From Streptomyces sp. NBC_00223 (lineage in GTDB: Bacteria; Actinomycetota; Actinomycetes; Streptomycetales; Streptomycetaceae), in assembly GCF_036199905.1 (NCBI RefSeq), contig NZ_CP108109.1, positions 5,765,501 to 5,829,500 of the forward strand: a stretch of 64,000 nucleotides of DNA. Direction: 5' to 3'. Each line of letters starts with the position of its first letter. Positions within the stretch are counted from its first letter, which is position 1. Of the stretch, positions 33,983-41,859 are shown piece by piece. The translations under genes and the position numbers were made by a program. The notes under the pieces are model-generated. The model saw only the letters and a list, made by a program, of their open reading frames with translations. It did no database searches and was not told the DNA's origin.

Positions 33983-34914
33983 CGACCGCGGCACAACCCG
34001 GCCCGGGCCGTACCACGGCCCCGGCCGCCGAGGACGCCGCCGGTCCGACGGCTCACGAGGCCGTCGGCGGCGGTGAGGTGCGCGAGGCTTCCGGTGGCGC
34101 TGTCCGGGAGGTTCCCGGCTCGGTTCAGGAGGGCGCGGGCGGGTCGGTCCACGAGGGCGTGGGCGGCTCGGTCCAGGAGGCCGCCGGCGCCGGCCGGGTC
34201 GCCGTCATCAGCGGCGGCAGCCGCGGCCTCGGCCGGGTGCTGACCGAACGGCTGCTGGCCCAGGGCTGGCGGGTGGCGACCTTCAGCCGGACCGCCAACG
34301 ACTTCACCGAGGCGGCCGCCGCGGCCCACCCCGACGCCTTCCACTGGTCCGCCGTGGACCTGAACGACGTGCACGCCGTACGGGCGTTCGCCGCCTCCGT
34401 CGACCGCGCCTTCGGCCGGGTCGACCTGCTGATCAACAACGCGGGCGTGCTCCACCAGGAACTCTTCCTGACCACCGCTCCCCAGCGCATCAACGACCTG
34501 ATCGCCAGCAACCTCCTCGCGCCGCTGCACCTGTGCCAGACCTGCGCGCGGCTGATGATGCGCGGCGGTGGCGGCGTCATCGTCAACATCTCGTCCATCA
34601 ACGCCATCCGCAGCTACCGGGGGGTGGCCCCCTACGCGGCCGCCAAGGCCGGCCTGGAAGGGCTCAGCCGCACCCTGGCCAGGGAGCTGGGCCCGATGAA
34701 CATCCGCGTCAACACCCTGACGCCCGGCTTCTTCGACAGCGACATGACGGCGACCGTCACCGCGCACAACCGCGAGCGGATTCAGCGCCGTACGCCGCTG
34801 GGCCGGCTGGGAACCGCGGAGGAGGTGGCCGACGCGGTCCTCTACCTCGCCTCGCCCGCCGCACGCTTCATCACCGGACAGTCACTCGTCATCGACGGAG
34901 GCATCACATGCTAG
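33979..34914 (+). CDS. SDR oxidoreductase (FabG-like) with repetitive N-terminal extension
   Basis: A 311-residue protein. Residues 72-311 are a classical SDR: GGSRGLG (79-85) is the NADP loop, NNAG follows, then catalytic Ser (NISSINAIRS) and YAAAK, and the C-terminal FITGQSLVIDGG tail is typical of FabG-like ketoreductases. Residues 1-70 are a low-complexity extension with repeats such as GGSVHEGVGGSVQE that is not part of the fold. It probably reduces a beta-ketoacyl-ACP or the coupled product. Start and stop overlap neighbouring genes. Confidence 0.87.
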   Translation: MTTAAQPGPGRTTAPAAEDAAGPTAHEAVGGGEVREASGGAVREVPGSVQEGAGGSVHEGVGGSVQEAAGAGRVAVISGGSRGLGRVLTERLLAQGWRVATFSRTANDFTEAAAAAHPDAFHWSAVDLNDVHAVRAFAASVDRAFGRVDLLINNAGVLHQELFLTTAPQRINDLIASNLLAPLHLCQTCARLMMRGGGGVIVNISSINAIRSYRGVAPYAAAKAGLEGLSRTLARELGPMNIRVNTLTPGFFDSDMTATVTAHNRERIQRRTPLGRLGTAEEVADAVLYLASPAARFITGQSLVIDGGITC

Positions 34915-35171
34915 AGGGCAAGAACGTCCAGGAGGTCGTCGAGCGCGAGATCCGCGCGGTCCTGCTCAGCGACGACGAGCCGATCTCACCGCAGGACGCA
35001 CTGCTCGACAGCGGCCTGAACTCCCTGATGCTCGCCCAGTTGCTGCTGCAACTGGAGGCCGAACTCGGCGTCGACCCCTTCGCCGGAGCGCTCTCCATCG
35101 CCGATGTGCGCACGGTCGGCGACCTGGTCGACGTCTACGAGCGGGCTCTCGCGGCCGCGGCGGGGGTGTGA
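34908..35171 (+). CDS. Acyl carrier protein
   Basis: An 87-residue carrier protein. LLDSGLNSLM places the phosphopantetheine Ser at residue 39, and the surrounding acidic four-helix pattern is typical. It starts within the last codons of the SDR gene (seven-base overlap) and is followed after three bases by the AvrD homologue, so all three should be co-translated. It would hold the acyl chain for the ligase, SDR and AvrD enzymes. Confidence 0.92.
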   Translation: MLEGKNVQEVVEREIRAVLLSDDEPISPQDALLDSGLNSLMLAQLLLQLEAELGVDPFAGALSIADVRTVGDLVDVYERALAAAAGV

Positions 35172-35174
35172 GCG

Positions 35175-36221
35175 ATGCCGATCCGCCGGCAGTTGCTGCT
35201 GCCCTCGATCGACGACTACCTCGGTCCCGGCCGGACCCGTTTCTTCGCCCGCGGCTACCAGCGCGCGGTCTACCGGGTCCGCGACATCGAGGCCGGTCCC
35301 GCCGACGGCCCCGAACCGGGCGCGCACGCCGTGGTCGACGTCGACTACCCGGCCAACTGGTCGCGCAAGGACGACGACGGCGATCTGCGGCCGCATCTGA
35401 GCACCATCGACGCCCTGGTCCTCGGCGTCCAGCTCGCCCAGCTCCATCTGACCCACGCCCACCGGCTCTCCGTCTCCGCCCAGCGCCGGATGCGGCTGCG
35501 CAAGGTCGTGCTGCGGGCCGGCGGCGAGCCCCAGGAGGACCTGCGGGACATTCCGCTGTCGGCCCGGCCGGTCAGGAGCGAGCCGCCCGTCCCCGGCGCC
35601 CCGCGCCGCCGTCTGAGCACGTACGACTGTGTCGTCGGCAGTCTGCGGCTGCGCTGCGGGATCGAGCACGACATCAGCGACCGGGAGACCGGGACCCGCC
35701 GCTACGCCAGCTTCGACGAAGCCCTCGGCCCGGCCGAACAGCGGTTCTACGGCGATGGGTTCAAGGCACGGCGGCACGCGATCGGGAATGTCCGGGTCGA
35801 CATGGACGCGCTCACCGCGCGGGCCGATGTGCACTTCCCCGCCGACGGCGCGGGCCCGTACACCGGTGACGGCATCGACGGCGCCCTCCAGCCGTCGGTC
35901 TCCCTGGTGGACGCCTTCGTGGTCAGCCTCCAACTGGCCCAGGTGCTGATGTACGAGCTGGACGCGGTGCCGCGGGCCGCCAGCAACACGCTGTGGATGA
36001 TGCGGACCGTACTGGAGGCCGCGGCCGTACCGAGGTCGCTGCCGTCGCACCCGCAGGCGCCGCTGGTCGCGGAGACCGCGCTCGCGAGCAAACGACTGCT
36101 GCCGCTGCGCGGCGGGATCTGGCGCAGCGTCGAGATCGACGGTAACTTCGCCGGGATCTCGCTGCGTAGCTCCTTCGCTCACGAACTGCCCGCCGAGGCC
36201 GCCGCCCACGCGGTCGGCTGA
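35175..36221 (+). CDS. AvrD-family protein (syringolide synthase-like)
   Basis: A 348-residue protein with two similar halves: SIDDYLGPGRTRFFARGYQR near the N-terminus is echoed by SFDEALGPAEQRFYGDGFKA at about 178-197. LRPHLSTIDALVLGVQLAQLHL and VSLVDAFVVSLQLAQVLMYEL form the second pair. This duplicated layout and these motifs match AvrD of Pseudomonas syringae, which directs synthesis of syringolides (acyl-glycoside elicitors with butyrolactone-type rings). Actinobacterial members are little studied. It ends the tight HAD-ligase-SDR-ACP set, 48 bases before a thioesterase. Confidence 0.84.
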   Translation: MPIRRQLLLPSIDDYLGPGRTRFFARGYQRAVYRVRDIEAGPADGPEPGAHAVVDVDYPANWSRKDDDGDLRPHLSTIDALVLGVQLAQLHLTHAHRLSVSAQRRMRLRKVVLRAGGEPQEDLRDIPLSARPVRSEPPVPGAPRRRLSTYDCVVGSLRLRCGIEHDISDRETGTRRYASFDEALGPAEQRFYGDGFKARRHAIGNVRVDMDALTARADVHFPADGAGPYTGDGIDGALQPSVSLVDAFVVSLQLAQVLMYELDAVPRAASNTLWMMRTVLEAAAVPRSLPSHPQAPLVAETALASKRLLPLRGGIWRSVEIDGNFAGISLRSSFAHELPAEAAAHAVG

Positions 36222-36268
36222 ACCGGCCGCCCCCGGGTCCGGCCCTCCTGAGAGAAGTGCCCGCCGCC

Positions 36269-37033
36269 ATGAGCCTGTACGACCTGACCTCCCGGCCCGG
36301 GTCCGATGCCTCCTTCACCCTGGTCGTCCTGCACCACGCGGGCGGATCGGCCCGCGGCTATCTGCCCTGGGCCGGTCATCTCCCCTCCGACTGGCGGCTG
36401 TTGGGCGTGGACCTGCCGGGCCGGCTGCCCACCCCGGCCGGACCGGTGTGCCGTACGGTCCCGCAGGCCGTCGACCATCTGCACACCGTGCTGCGGCCCC
36501 AACTGCGCGGCCCCTACGCCGTCTTCGGCCACAGCATGGGCGCCCTGCTCGGTTACGAGCTGGTCCGCGTCCTTGAGGCGTCTCCGCACCCGCCGTCCTG
36601 GCTCGCCGTGTCCGCGAGCCCCGCGCCCCACCGGGCCGGGGCCCGTGGCGCGGCGGATCGGCGTACCGACTGGCCGGCCGAGCGGCTGCACGCGTTCGCC
36701 CGCGAACTGGGCGGTGTGCCGGAGCAGTTGTGGCACCACCCGCGCCTGTCGGAACTGGTGCTGCGGACCCTGCGGAACGACCTGGCGATCGTGGACGACT
36801 ACGGCGGCCGGCCCGTGGACCGGCCGCCGCTGCGCACGGCGATCGAGGTCTACGGCGGCGACGCCGATCCGCTGGCGCCGGCCGACCGGATGCCGGGGTG
36901 GGCGCGGCACACGCGGGGCGCGGTCGCCTTCCACACGCTGCCGGGCGGCCACTTCTACCTCTTCGACCGCGCCGCCGAGGTCTGCGCCCGGCTGGTGGCC
37001 ACCCGGCGCGGCGTGGGTCAGTCGGTCGGCTGA
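36269..37033 (+). CDS. Type II thioesterase
   Basis: A 254-residue alpha/beta hydrolase of the editing thioesterase family. VLHHAGGSARGYLPW, then FGHSMG with catalytic Ser89, GGDADPL with the Asp and GGHFYLF with the His. Such enzymes clear misloaded acyl groups from carrier proteins, here probably the ACP at 34908. The ATG at 36269 follows GAGAGAAG. An in-frame GTG twelve bases earlier overlaps that site. Confidence 0.9.
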   Translation: MSLYDLTSRPGSDASFTLVVLHHAGGSARGYLPWAGHLPSDWRLLGVDLPGRLPTPAGPVCRTVPQAVDHLHTVLRPQLRGPYAVFGHSMGALLGYELVRVLEASPHPPSWLAVSASPAPHRAGARGAADRRTDWPAERLHAFARELGGVPEQLWHHPRLSELVLRTLRNDLAIVDDYGGRPVDRPPLRTAIEVYGGDADPLAPADRMPGWARHTRGAVAFHTLPGGHFYLFDRAAEVCARLVATRRGVGQSVG

Positions 37034-37067
37034 GGGGGCCGGTGCCGCTCGGCCCGGGCGGCACCGG
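37031..37067. terminator. Bidirectional terminator closing the AvrD operon
   Basis: Perfect arms of 13-14 bases, GGGGCCGGTGCCGC (37031-37044) and complement (37054-37067), between the convergent thioesterase and LLM genes. It marks the operon end. Confidence 0.78.
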
Positions 37068-37078
37068 CCCCGGCGTGC

Positions 37079-38218
37079 TCAGACCGCCCGGGCGGCGCGG
37101 GCCCGCAGCGGTTCGGTGTGCGGGAAGACATGCCGGTTGTCCACGCTCCACCGGATGGACTCGTCACCGCGTGCCGTGGACCCGGAGAAGTGCGGGACGA
37201 CCTGCTCGGCCAGCAGTTCATAGCTGCGCTTGACCCGGTCGAACGAGGCCCAGTTCACCGAGTAGTTGAGGAAGGTGCCGAAGCCGCCGGACCGCTCCTG
37301 GAGGTGGGTGATCGCGGCCACCGCGTCCTCGGCGGACCCGACGATCGCCAGGCCCTGCTCGATCCCGGCCTCCAGTTCCTGCGACGGCTTGACGCCGTCC
37401 TGGGCGACGTCGAAACCGGCCGCCTCGCCCCAATAGCCGTGCAGCCAGCGGGAGTAGCCCTCGCGTACGTCCCGGTACGCCTGCTCGCGGGTCTCGGCGA
37501 TGTGCAGCGGTACGGTGATCCGCCACTTGGCGCGGTCCACCCGCTGTCCGTGCTCCTCGGCCGACTCCTCGGCGTAACTCCACTGCCGGGCCAGGTCCAC
37601 CGCGGGGAAGCCGGGCGGCGGGGCGCCGAAGGAGAGCAGGCTGAGTCCGTAACGGCCCGCGACCTGGGGGCTGTTGGGCGTACCGATGCTGGAGATGGCC
37701 AGCTCGATGCCCGGCTTGCTGTAGCGCGGGAGCTGCATCTTGGCGTCCTGGAGGGTGTACCAGTCCGTCTTCTGGCTCACCCGGTTCTCGCCGTTGATCA
37801 GCTCGATGATCGTGGGCAGCGCCTCGCTCGTCATGCGCTTGAGCTCGCCCAGGTCCAGCCCGAGCATATGGGCGTCGTTCGGAGTTGCCCCGGGGCCGAT
37901 GCCCAGGATGTAACGGCCCCGGGTGAGGTGATCGAGGAGTAACGCGCGGGTGGCGACGTTGAAGGGGTGGTGGAACGGCAGGGTGACCACCCCGTTGGCC
38001 AGCTTGATCTGCCGGGTCCGCTCGGCCGCCGCGGCGATCAGCGTCTCCGGCGCGCCGATCGAGGGCCACGCCAGCGAGTGGTGCTCGCCGAACCAGGCCT
38101 CGTCGTAGTTCAACTCATCCAGATGCTCGACCAGTTGGAGGTCGCGCCTGATGGTCAGATGGGGGTCCTGACCGGGTGCGTGCAGAGGGGAGATGAAGGC
38201 GCCGAAGCCGGTGTGCAT
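37079..38218 (-). CDS. LLM-class flavin-dependent oxidoreductase
   Basis: A 379-residue luciferase-like monooxygenase. EHLDELNYDEAWFGEHHSLA, ETLIAAAAERTRQIKLANGV and GRYILGIGPG are standard blocks of the FMN/F420-dependent bacterial luciferase family. AAGGAGACCCC before the ATG fixes the start. It follows a Gfo/Idh oxidoreductase in the same orientation with a 132-base gap. The substrate is unknown. It could tailor the product of either neighbouring cluster, but its opposite strand argues against membership in the AvrD operon. Confidence 0.88.
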   Translation of the reverse strand: MHTGFGAFISPLHAPGQDPHLTIRRDLQLVEHLDELNYDEAWFGEHHSLAWPSIGAPETLIAAAAERTRQIKLANGVVTLPFHHPFNVATRALLLDHLTRGRYILGIGPGATPNDAHMLGLDLGELKRMTSEALPTIIELINGENRVSQKTDWYTLQDAKMQLPRYSKPGIELAISSIGTPNSPQVAGRYGLSLLSFGAPPPGFPAVDLARQWSYAEESAEEHGQRVDRAKWRITVPLHIAETREQAYRDVREGYSRWLHGYWGEAAGFDVAQDGVKPSQELEAGIEQGLAIVGSAEDAVAAITHLQERSGGFGTFLNYSVNWASFDRVKRSYELLAEQVVPHFSGSTARGDESIRWSVDNRHVFPHTEPLRARAARAV

Positions 38219-38350
38219 GGGGTCTCCTTGAGTGTGGACCTGGTCCAGCAGGGGGGAGGGAGTCGAGGGCGCGGTGCGGTGACCTCCTGGCGCGGTGGGG
38301 GTGCTCTTGCGGTGGGGCCGTACGGCGTGCCGGCCGGGGCCCCTTCGGGA

Positions 38351-39454
38351 CTACTGGCGGGTGCCGGACTCCGCGGACTTCTGGATACGGTCGAGCAGCC
38401 GGTGGTGGCGGGCGCCGTGCGCGAAGTCGGGGACGGTCGTGGTGCCGTTCTCGATGTCGGCCCGCAACTGGGCGTAGGCGTACGCGACCGGTGTGCCGGG
38501 ACCGGTCAACCCGGGGACCTCGGTGTAGCGTTCGGGCACCGGCAGCTCGGTGAGCGTGTCCCCGCCGCGGGCGCCGCGCAGGGTGAACTGGCCGAACTGG
38601 AGATGGCCGCTGTCGCCGGTCACCACGAGGTCGCCCTCGGTGCCGTTGATCTCCCACAGCAGGTTGGTGGAGCGGGTGGAGCCGCCGCGGTAGTGCACGG
38701 AGGCGACGGCGCCGCTCTCCAGCCGTCCGGTCACCGCGATCTGGTCCTCCGCGGTCTGCGTCAGCAGCGCCCCGGTGTCGGCGTGCCGCACCTGCGGACG
38801 CCGGGTGGCGGTGGTCGCGTTGAGCGTCTCGAAGTCGGACAGCACCAGGGTCAGCGCGTCCACGGTGTGCCCGAAGGGCACGGTCAGCAGGGTGGCGCCG
38901 TTGCTCTTGTCGATGGTGTACGCGGTACGGTCCGGCACCACAGGGCCCCAGCCGCCGCCCGAGGCCACCAGGGTCGTGGAGAGCACTTCGCCCACGTAGC
39001 CCTCGGCGATCAGGTCGTGAAGGTAGCGGACCGGCGGCGCCGAGCGGGCTTGCAGACCGACCGCCGTACGCACGTCGTACCGCTCGGCGAGCGCCGCCAG
39101 CTCCTCCGCCTCCGCGAGGCCGTTGGCCAGCGGCCACTCGCTGAGGACGGCCTTTCCGGCCTCCAGAGCGGGGATGATCAGCTCGCGGTGGCGCGCCACC
39201 CGGACGGTGACGACCACGAGGTCGATGTCGTCGTCCGCGGCGAGTTCGGCGACGCCGGGGTAGGTCTTGGCGATCCCGTGGGCGGCGGCCGACTTCTCGG
39301 CCGTCTGCGGCGAGGACGCCGTCAGGCCGCGTACCTCGAAGCCCTCCACGGCGCGCAGCGCGGGCAGATGACCGCGTGCTCCCCAGCCGCCGTCGGCGCT
39401 GAGCCCGACGATTCCCACTCCGAGAGTCTTCACAGGTCCGGTGCTGAGAGTCAC
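38351..39454 (-). CDS. Gfo/Idh/MocA-family oxidoreductase
   Basis: A 367-residue protein. GVGIVGLSADGGWGARGHLPAL is the nucleotide loop and VLSEWPLANGLAEA stands where the EKP motif is expected, with SEWPL replacing it. The Lys of EKP, normally catalytic, is therefore absent, and this group may use another residue. Proteins of this form are often called galactose-dehydrogenase- or Gal80-like. The GTG at 39454 is chosen because AAAGGAAC lies eight bases before it. A 22-residue upstream extension would be Pro-rich. Confidence 0.82.
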   Translation of the reverse strand: MTLSTGPVKTLGVGIVGLSADGGWGARGHLPALRAVEGFEVRGLTASSPQTAEKSAAAHGIAKTYPGVAELAADDDIDLVVVTVRVARHRELIIPALEAGKAVLSEWPLANGLAEAEELAALAERYDVRTAVGLQARSAPPVRYLHDLIAEGYVGEVLSTTLVASGGGWGPVVPDRTAYTIDKSNGATLLTVPFGHTVDALTLVLSDFETLNATTATRRPQVRHADTGALLTQTAEDQIAVTGRLESGAVASVHYRGGSTRSTNLLWEINGTEGDLVVTGDSGHLQFGQFTLRGARGGDTLTELPVPERYTEVPGLTGPGTPVAYAYAQLRADIENGTTTVPDFAHGARHHRLLDRIQKSAESGTRQ

Positions 39455-39757
39455 GAAGGACGTTCCTTTTCCAGTGGGTGCGGGGGGTCGGGCAGCGGCG
39501 AAAGGCGTGCCCGCGTCCATGTTCGGCCCCGGCGTCCCTGGGCAACAAGTGCCTGCTCACACTATTGGTCGTGCCAACAGCGATCATGTGTTCGGGTGAT
39601 CGCCCTTGAGAAGGGCGGGAGTCGGCGCCGCGCGGCAGGCCGGCGCCGAGCCCGGTGTCGGCGGCCCGGCGGGCGTCATCCCTGGCTGTGGGCCGGCCGG
39701 CGCTGAGGGGCCCGGCGGCCGGGGGCTCGGCGGTCCGGGGGCCCAGCGGTCCGGGGG
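39455..39757. other. Intergenic region with GCGGTCCGGGGG repeats
   Basis: About 300 bases between two minus-strand genes. Bases 39710-39760 repeat a GGCGG(C/T)C(C)GGGGGC-type unit three times just after the DUF4032 stop. The promoter of the Gfo/Idh gene should lie near 39480-39590. No gene was found. Confidence 0.4.
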
Positions 39758-40999
39758 CTATTCCTCTTCTTCGACGGGGAGGGCCGACGGGTCGGGAATG
39801 TGCGGGAGCACCTCGGTGATGTAGCTTTCCACGGTCGCCTCCAGGCCCACGTCCCGCTGCGCCCGCTCGGACAGGTACCAGCGGTGCTCCAGCAGCTCGT
39901 GGTAGAGCTGCGCCGCGTCCATCTTGCCGCGCATCTCCAGCGGCACCGCCCGTACCGCCGGCCGGAAGACCTGCCGTACCCAGCGGTGCGCCAGCACCTC
40001 CGGCCGCGCGCCGACCGGATCGCCCGGCGCGTAGTCGTCCTGGGTGGTCATCCAGCTCTCCAGGTCGTTGAGGAGGCTGCGCGCCTGGTTCTCCTCGGTG
40101 TCCAGACCGGTCAGCCGCAGCAGCTGGCGCTGGTGGTGGCCCGCGTCCACGACCTTCGGCACGAAGGTCACCGCGTCCCCGGCGGGGGAGCGCTGGATCT
40201 GCATCTCGGCCACGTCGAAGCCCAGGTCGTTGAGCCTGCGGATGCGCCGGTCGATGTAGTGCCGCTTGCTCGCGGGGTAGACCGACTCGCGGGTCAGCTC
40301 GTGCCACAGGTCGGCGTACCGCTCGACGATCGCCTCGCCGAAGGTGATCGGGTCCACCGAGGGGTGCAGCGAGCCGCCGGCCTCCAGGTCCATCAGCTCC
40401 CCGGCGATGTTCACCCGGGCCAGGTCGATGTCGTACTCCCGCTGCCCGCGGGTGAGCTCCGGCTGGATCTGTCCGGTCTCGGCGTCCACCAGATAGGCGG
40501 CGTACGCGCCCGCGTCCCGGCGGAAGAGCGTGTTGGACAGCGAGCAGTCGCCCCACGCGAAGCCGACCAGATGCAGCCGTACGAGCAGGACGGCCAGCGC
40601 GTCCAGGAGGCGGTTCACCGTGCCCGGCCGCATCGTCGTCTCGAACATCGAACGGTACGGCAGCGAGCCGTTGAGATGGCGGGTGATCAGCGCGGGCTCC
40701 AGCGGCGTACCGTCCGCGGCGACCCGCCCGGTGACCACCGCCATCGGGTCCACGGAGGGTATCGCCAGCCGGTCGAGGTCGCGCAGCAGCTCGTACTCGC
40801 GGGCCGCCGCCCACTCGCTGACCTCCTTGATCGCCACGACCTCGTCACCGGCCCTGGCGAAGCGGACCACGTGCCGGGAGATGCCGCGCGGCAGGGCGAC
40901 GAGGGAGGAATCCGGCCACTGTTCGAGCGGCAGGTGCCACTCCAGGTCGAGAAGATCCGACGGGTGCTCCGCGTCGGTGGCCCTGATCTGCAGCGGCAT
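39758..40999 (-). CDS. DUF4032 kinase-like protein
   Basis: A 413-residue protein conserved in actinobacteria. VVAIKEVSEWAAAREYELLRDL resembles a kinase beta-3 Lys and helix C, VGFAWGDCSLSNTLFRRD a kinase catalytic loop with GDCSLSN in place of HGDLxxxN, and YLVDAETGQIQPELTRGQR follows. The C-terminal half is the DUF4032 region. The biochemical role is unknown. It appears unconnected to the adjacent clusters. The C-terminus ends in four Glu. The ATG at 40999 follows GAGGCG. Confidence 0.82.
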   Translation of the reverse strand: MPLQIRATDAEHPSDLLDLEWHLPLEQWPDSSLVALPRGISRHVVRFARAGDEVVAIKEVSEWAAAREYELLRDLDRLAIPSVDPMAVVTGRVAADGTPLEPALITRHLNGSLPYRSMFETTMRPGTVNRLLDALAVLLVRLHLVGFAWGDCSLSNTLFRRDAGAYAAYLVDAETGQIQPELTRGQREYDIDLARVNIAGELMDLEAGGSLHPSVDPITFGEAIVERYADLWHELTRESVYPASKRHYIDRRIRRLNDLGFDVAEMQIQRSPAGDAVTFVPKVVDAGHHQRQLLRLTGLDTEENQARSLLNDLESWMTTQDDYAPGDPVGARPEVLAHRWVRQVFRPAVRAVPLEMRGKMDAAQLYHELLEHRWYLSERAQRDVGLEATVESYITEVLPHIPDPSALPVEEEE

Positions 41000-41209
41000 G
41001 GCGCGCCTCGGTTCTCGCTCGTACGGTGTGCGGTCGGCCGCCCGATCCCCTCGGCCCGTCCCGCCCCCGATGCTGCCATGCGCCCCCGCCCCGGCGTCAT
41101 GAGCCCGCTCACACCGCCCCGACGTCCGCCGGCCCGGACATGGCGGCCGGGCGGACGTGGGGTCCGGAGGTGAGCGGGGCGCGGGGGAGGGGCGGGGTGT
41201 TCGGATGGG

Positions 41210-41232
41210 GGCCGCCCCCTTGGGGGGCGGCC
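41210..41232 (-). terminator. Terminator of the small secreted protein gene
   Basis: A compact hairpin of ten perfect pairs, GGCCGCCCCC (41210-41219) with 41223-41232, eight bases beyond the minus-strand stop. Confidence 0.65.
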
Positions 41233-41239
41233 GGTGGGG

Positions 41240-41602
41240 TCAGCCGCAGGGGATCGCGCCCGGGGTCAGGGTGACCTGGCGGTTGATGTCGCCGTCGAAG
41301 CGGTAGGTGTTCACCGCCGTGCCCTGACAGGTGTAGCGCACGATGCCCAGGCCGTAGGCGACCGCGGTCACCGAGCCGCCGGCGCCGACCTTCTCGATCA
41401 CGGCGTACCCGGGCTGGGTGACGCCGTTGCAGACCTTGGTGTCGTAGATCGACAGCTGGTTGCCGATGAAGTCGAAGTCCGTGTAGTACGTGCACGAGCC
41501 CGGCAGGTCCGCGGTGCCGGCGACCGCGGTGGCCGCACCGGGGATCAGAACGGCCGCCAGGGCGGCGGCACTTGACGCGGCGAGCAGACGGAGCTTTCTC
41601 AC
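41240..41602 (-). CDS. Small secreted protein with four cysteines, unknown function
   Basis: A 120-residue preprotein. The signal peptide (1-29, ATAVAGTA region) is followed by a mature part of about 90 residues with four Cys (SCTYYT, KVCNGV, YTCQGT and the C-terminal PCG), probably two disulfides, and many Tyr, Gly and Val. It could be a beta-sandwich inhibitor or a lectin-like protein, but I recognise no family. It has its own hairpin terminator and a 250-base upstream region. Confidence 0.72.
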   Translation of the reverse strand: MRKLRLLAASSAAALAAVLIPGAATAVAGTADLPGSCTYYTDFDFIGNQLSIYDTKVCNGVTQPGYAVIEKVGAGGSVTAVAYGLGIVRYTCQGTAVNTYRFDGDINRQVTLTPGAIPCG

Positions 41603-41800
41603 AGGTCGTTGTCCCTTCGGGAAGGAGGAGGGTCGTGACGAGCAAGGAGCAGCTGCCGTACGGCGGGGGTGCGGGGGTCACCGCGCGCACTGATCGTAGG
41701 GTCACCGACACAGGCCCGCAATAATGCGAGTGAAAGCAAGAAAATTACGTAACCACACCTGCAACAAGGCGTGTTGGCCGTTCTGTCCCCGGACATGGAA

Positions 41801-41840
41801 CGTCCGGCCCGGGCGGAGGGGGGCTCGCCCGGGCCGGACG
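41801..41840 (-). terminator. Terminator of the griI-griH operon
   Basis: Perfect 15-base arms CGTCCGGCCCGGGCG (41801-41815) and complement (41826-41840), 20 bases after the griH stop. Confidence 0.8.
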
Positions 41841-41859
41841 GGTGTGGGGGATGCCGGGG

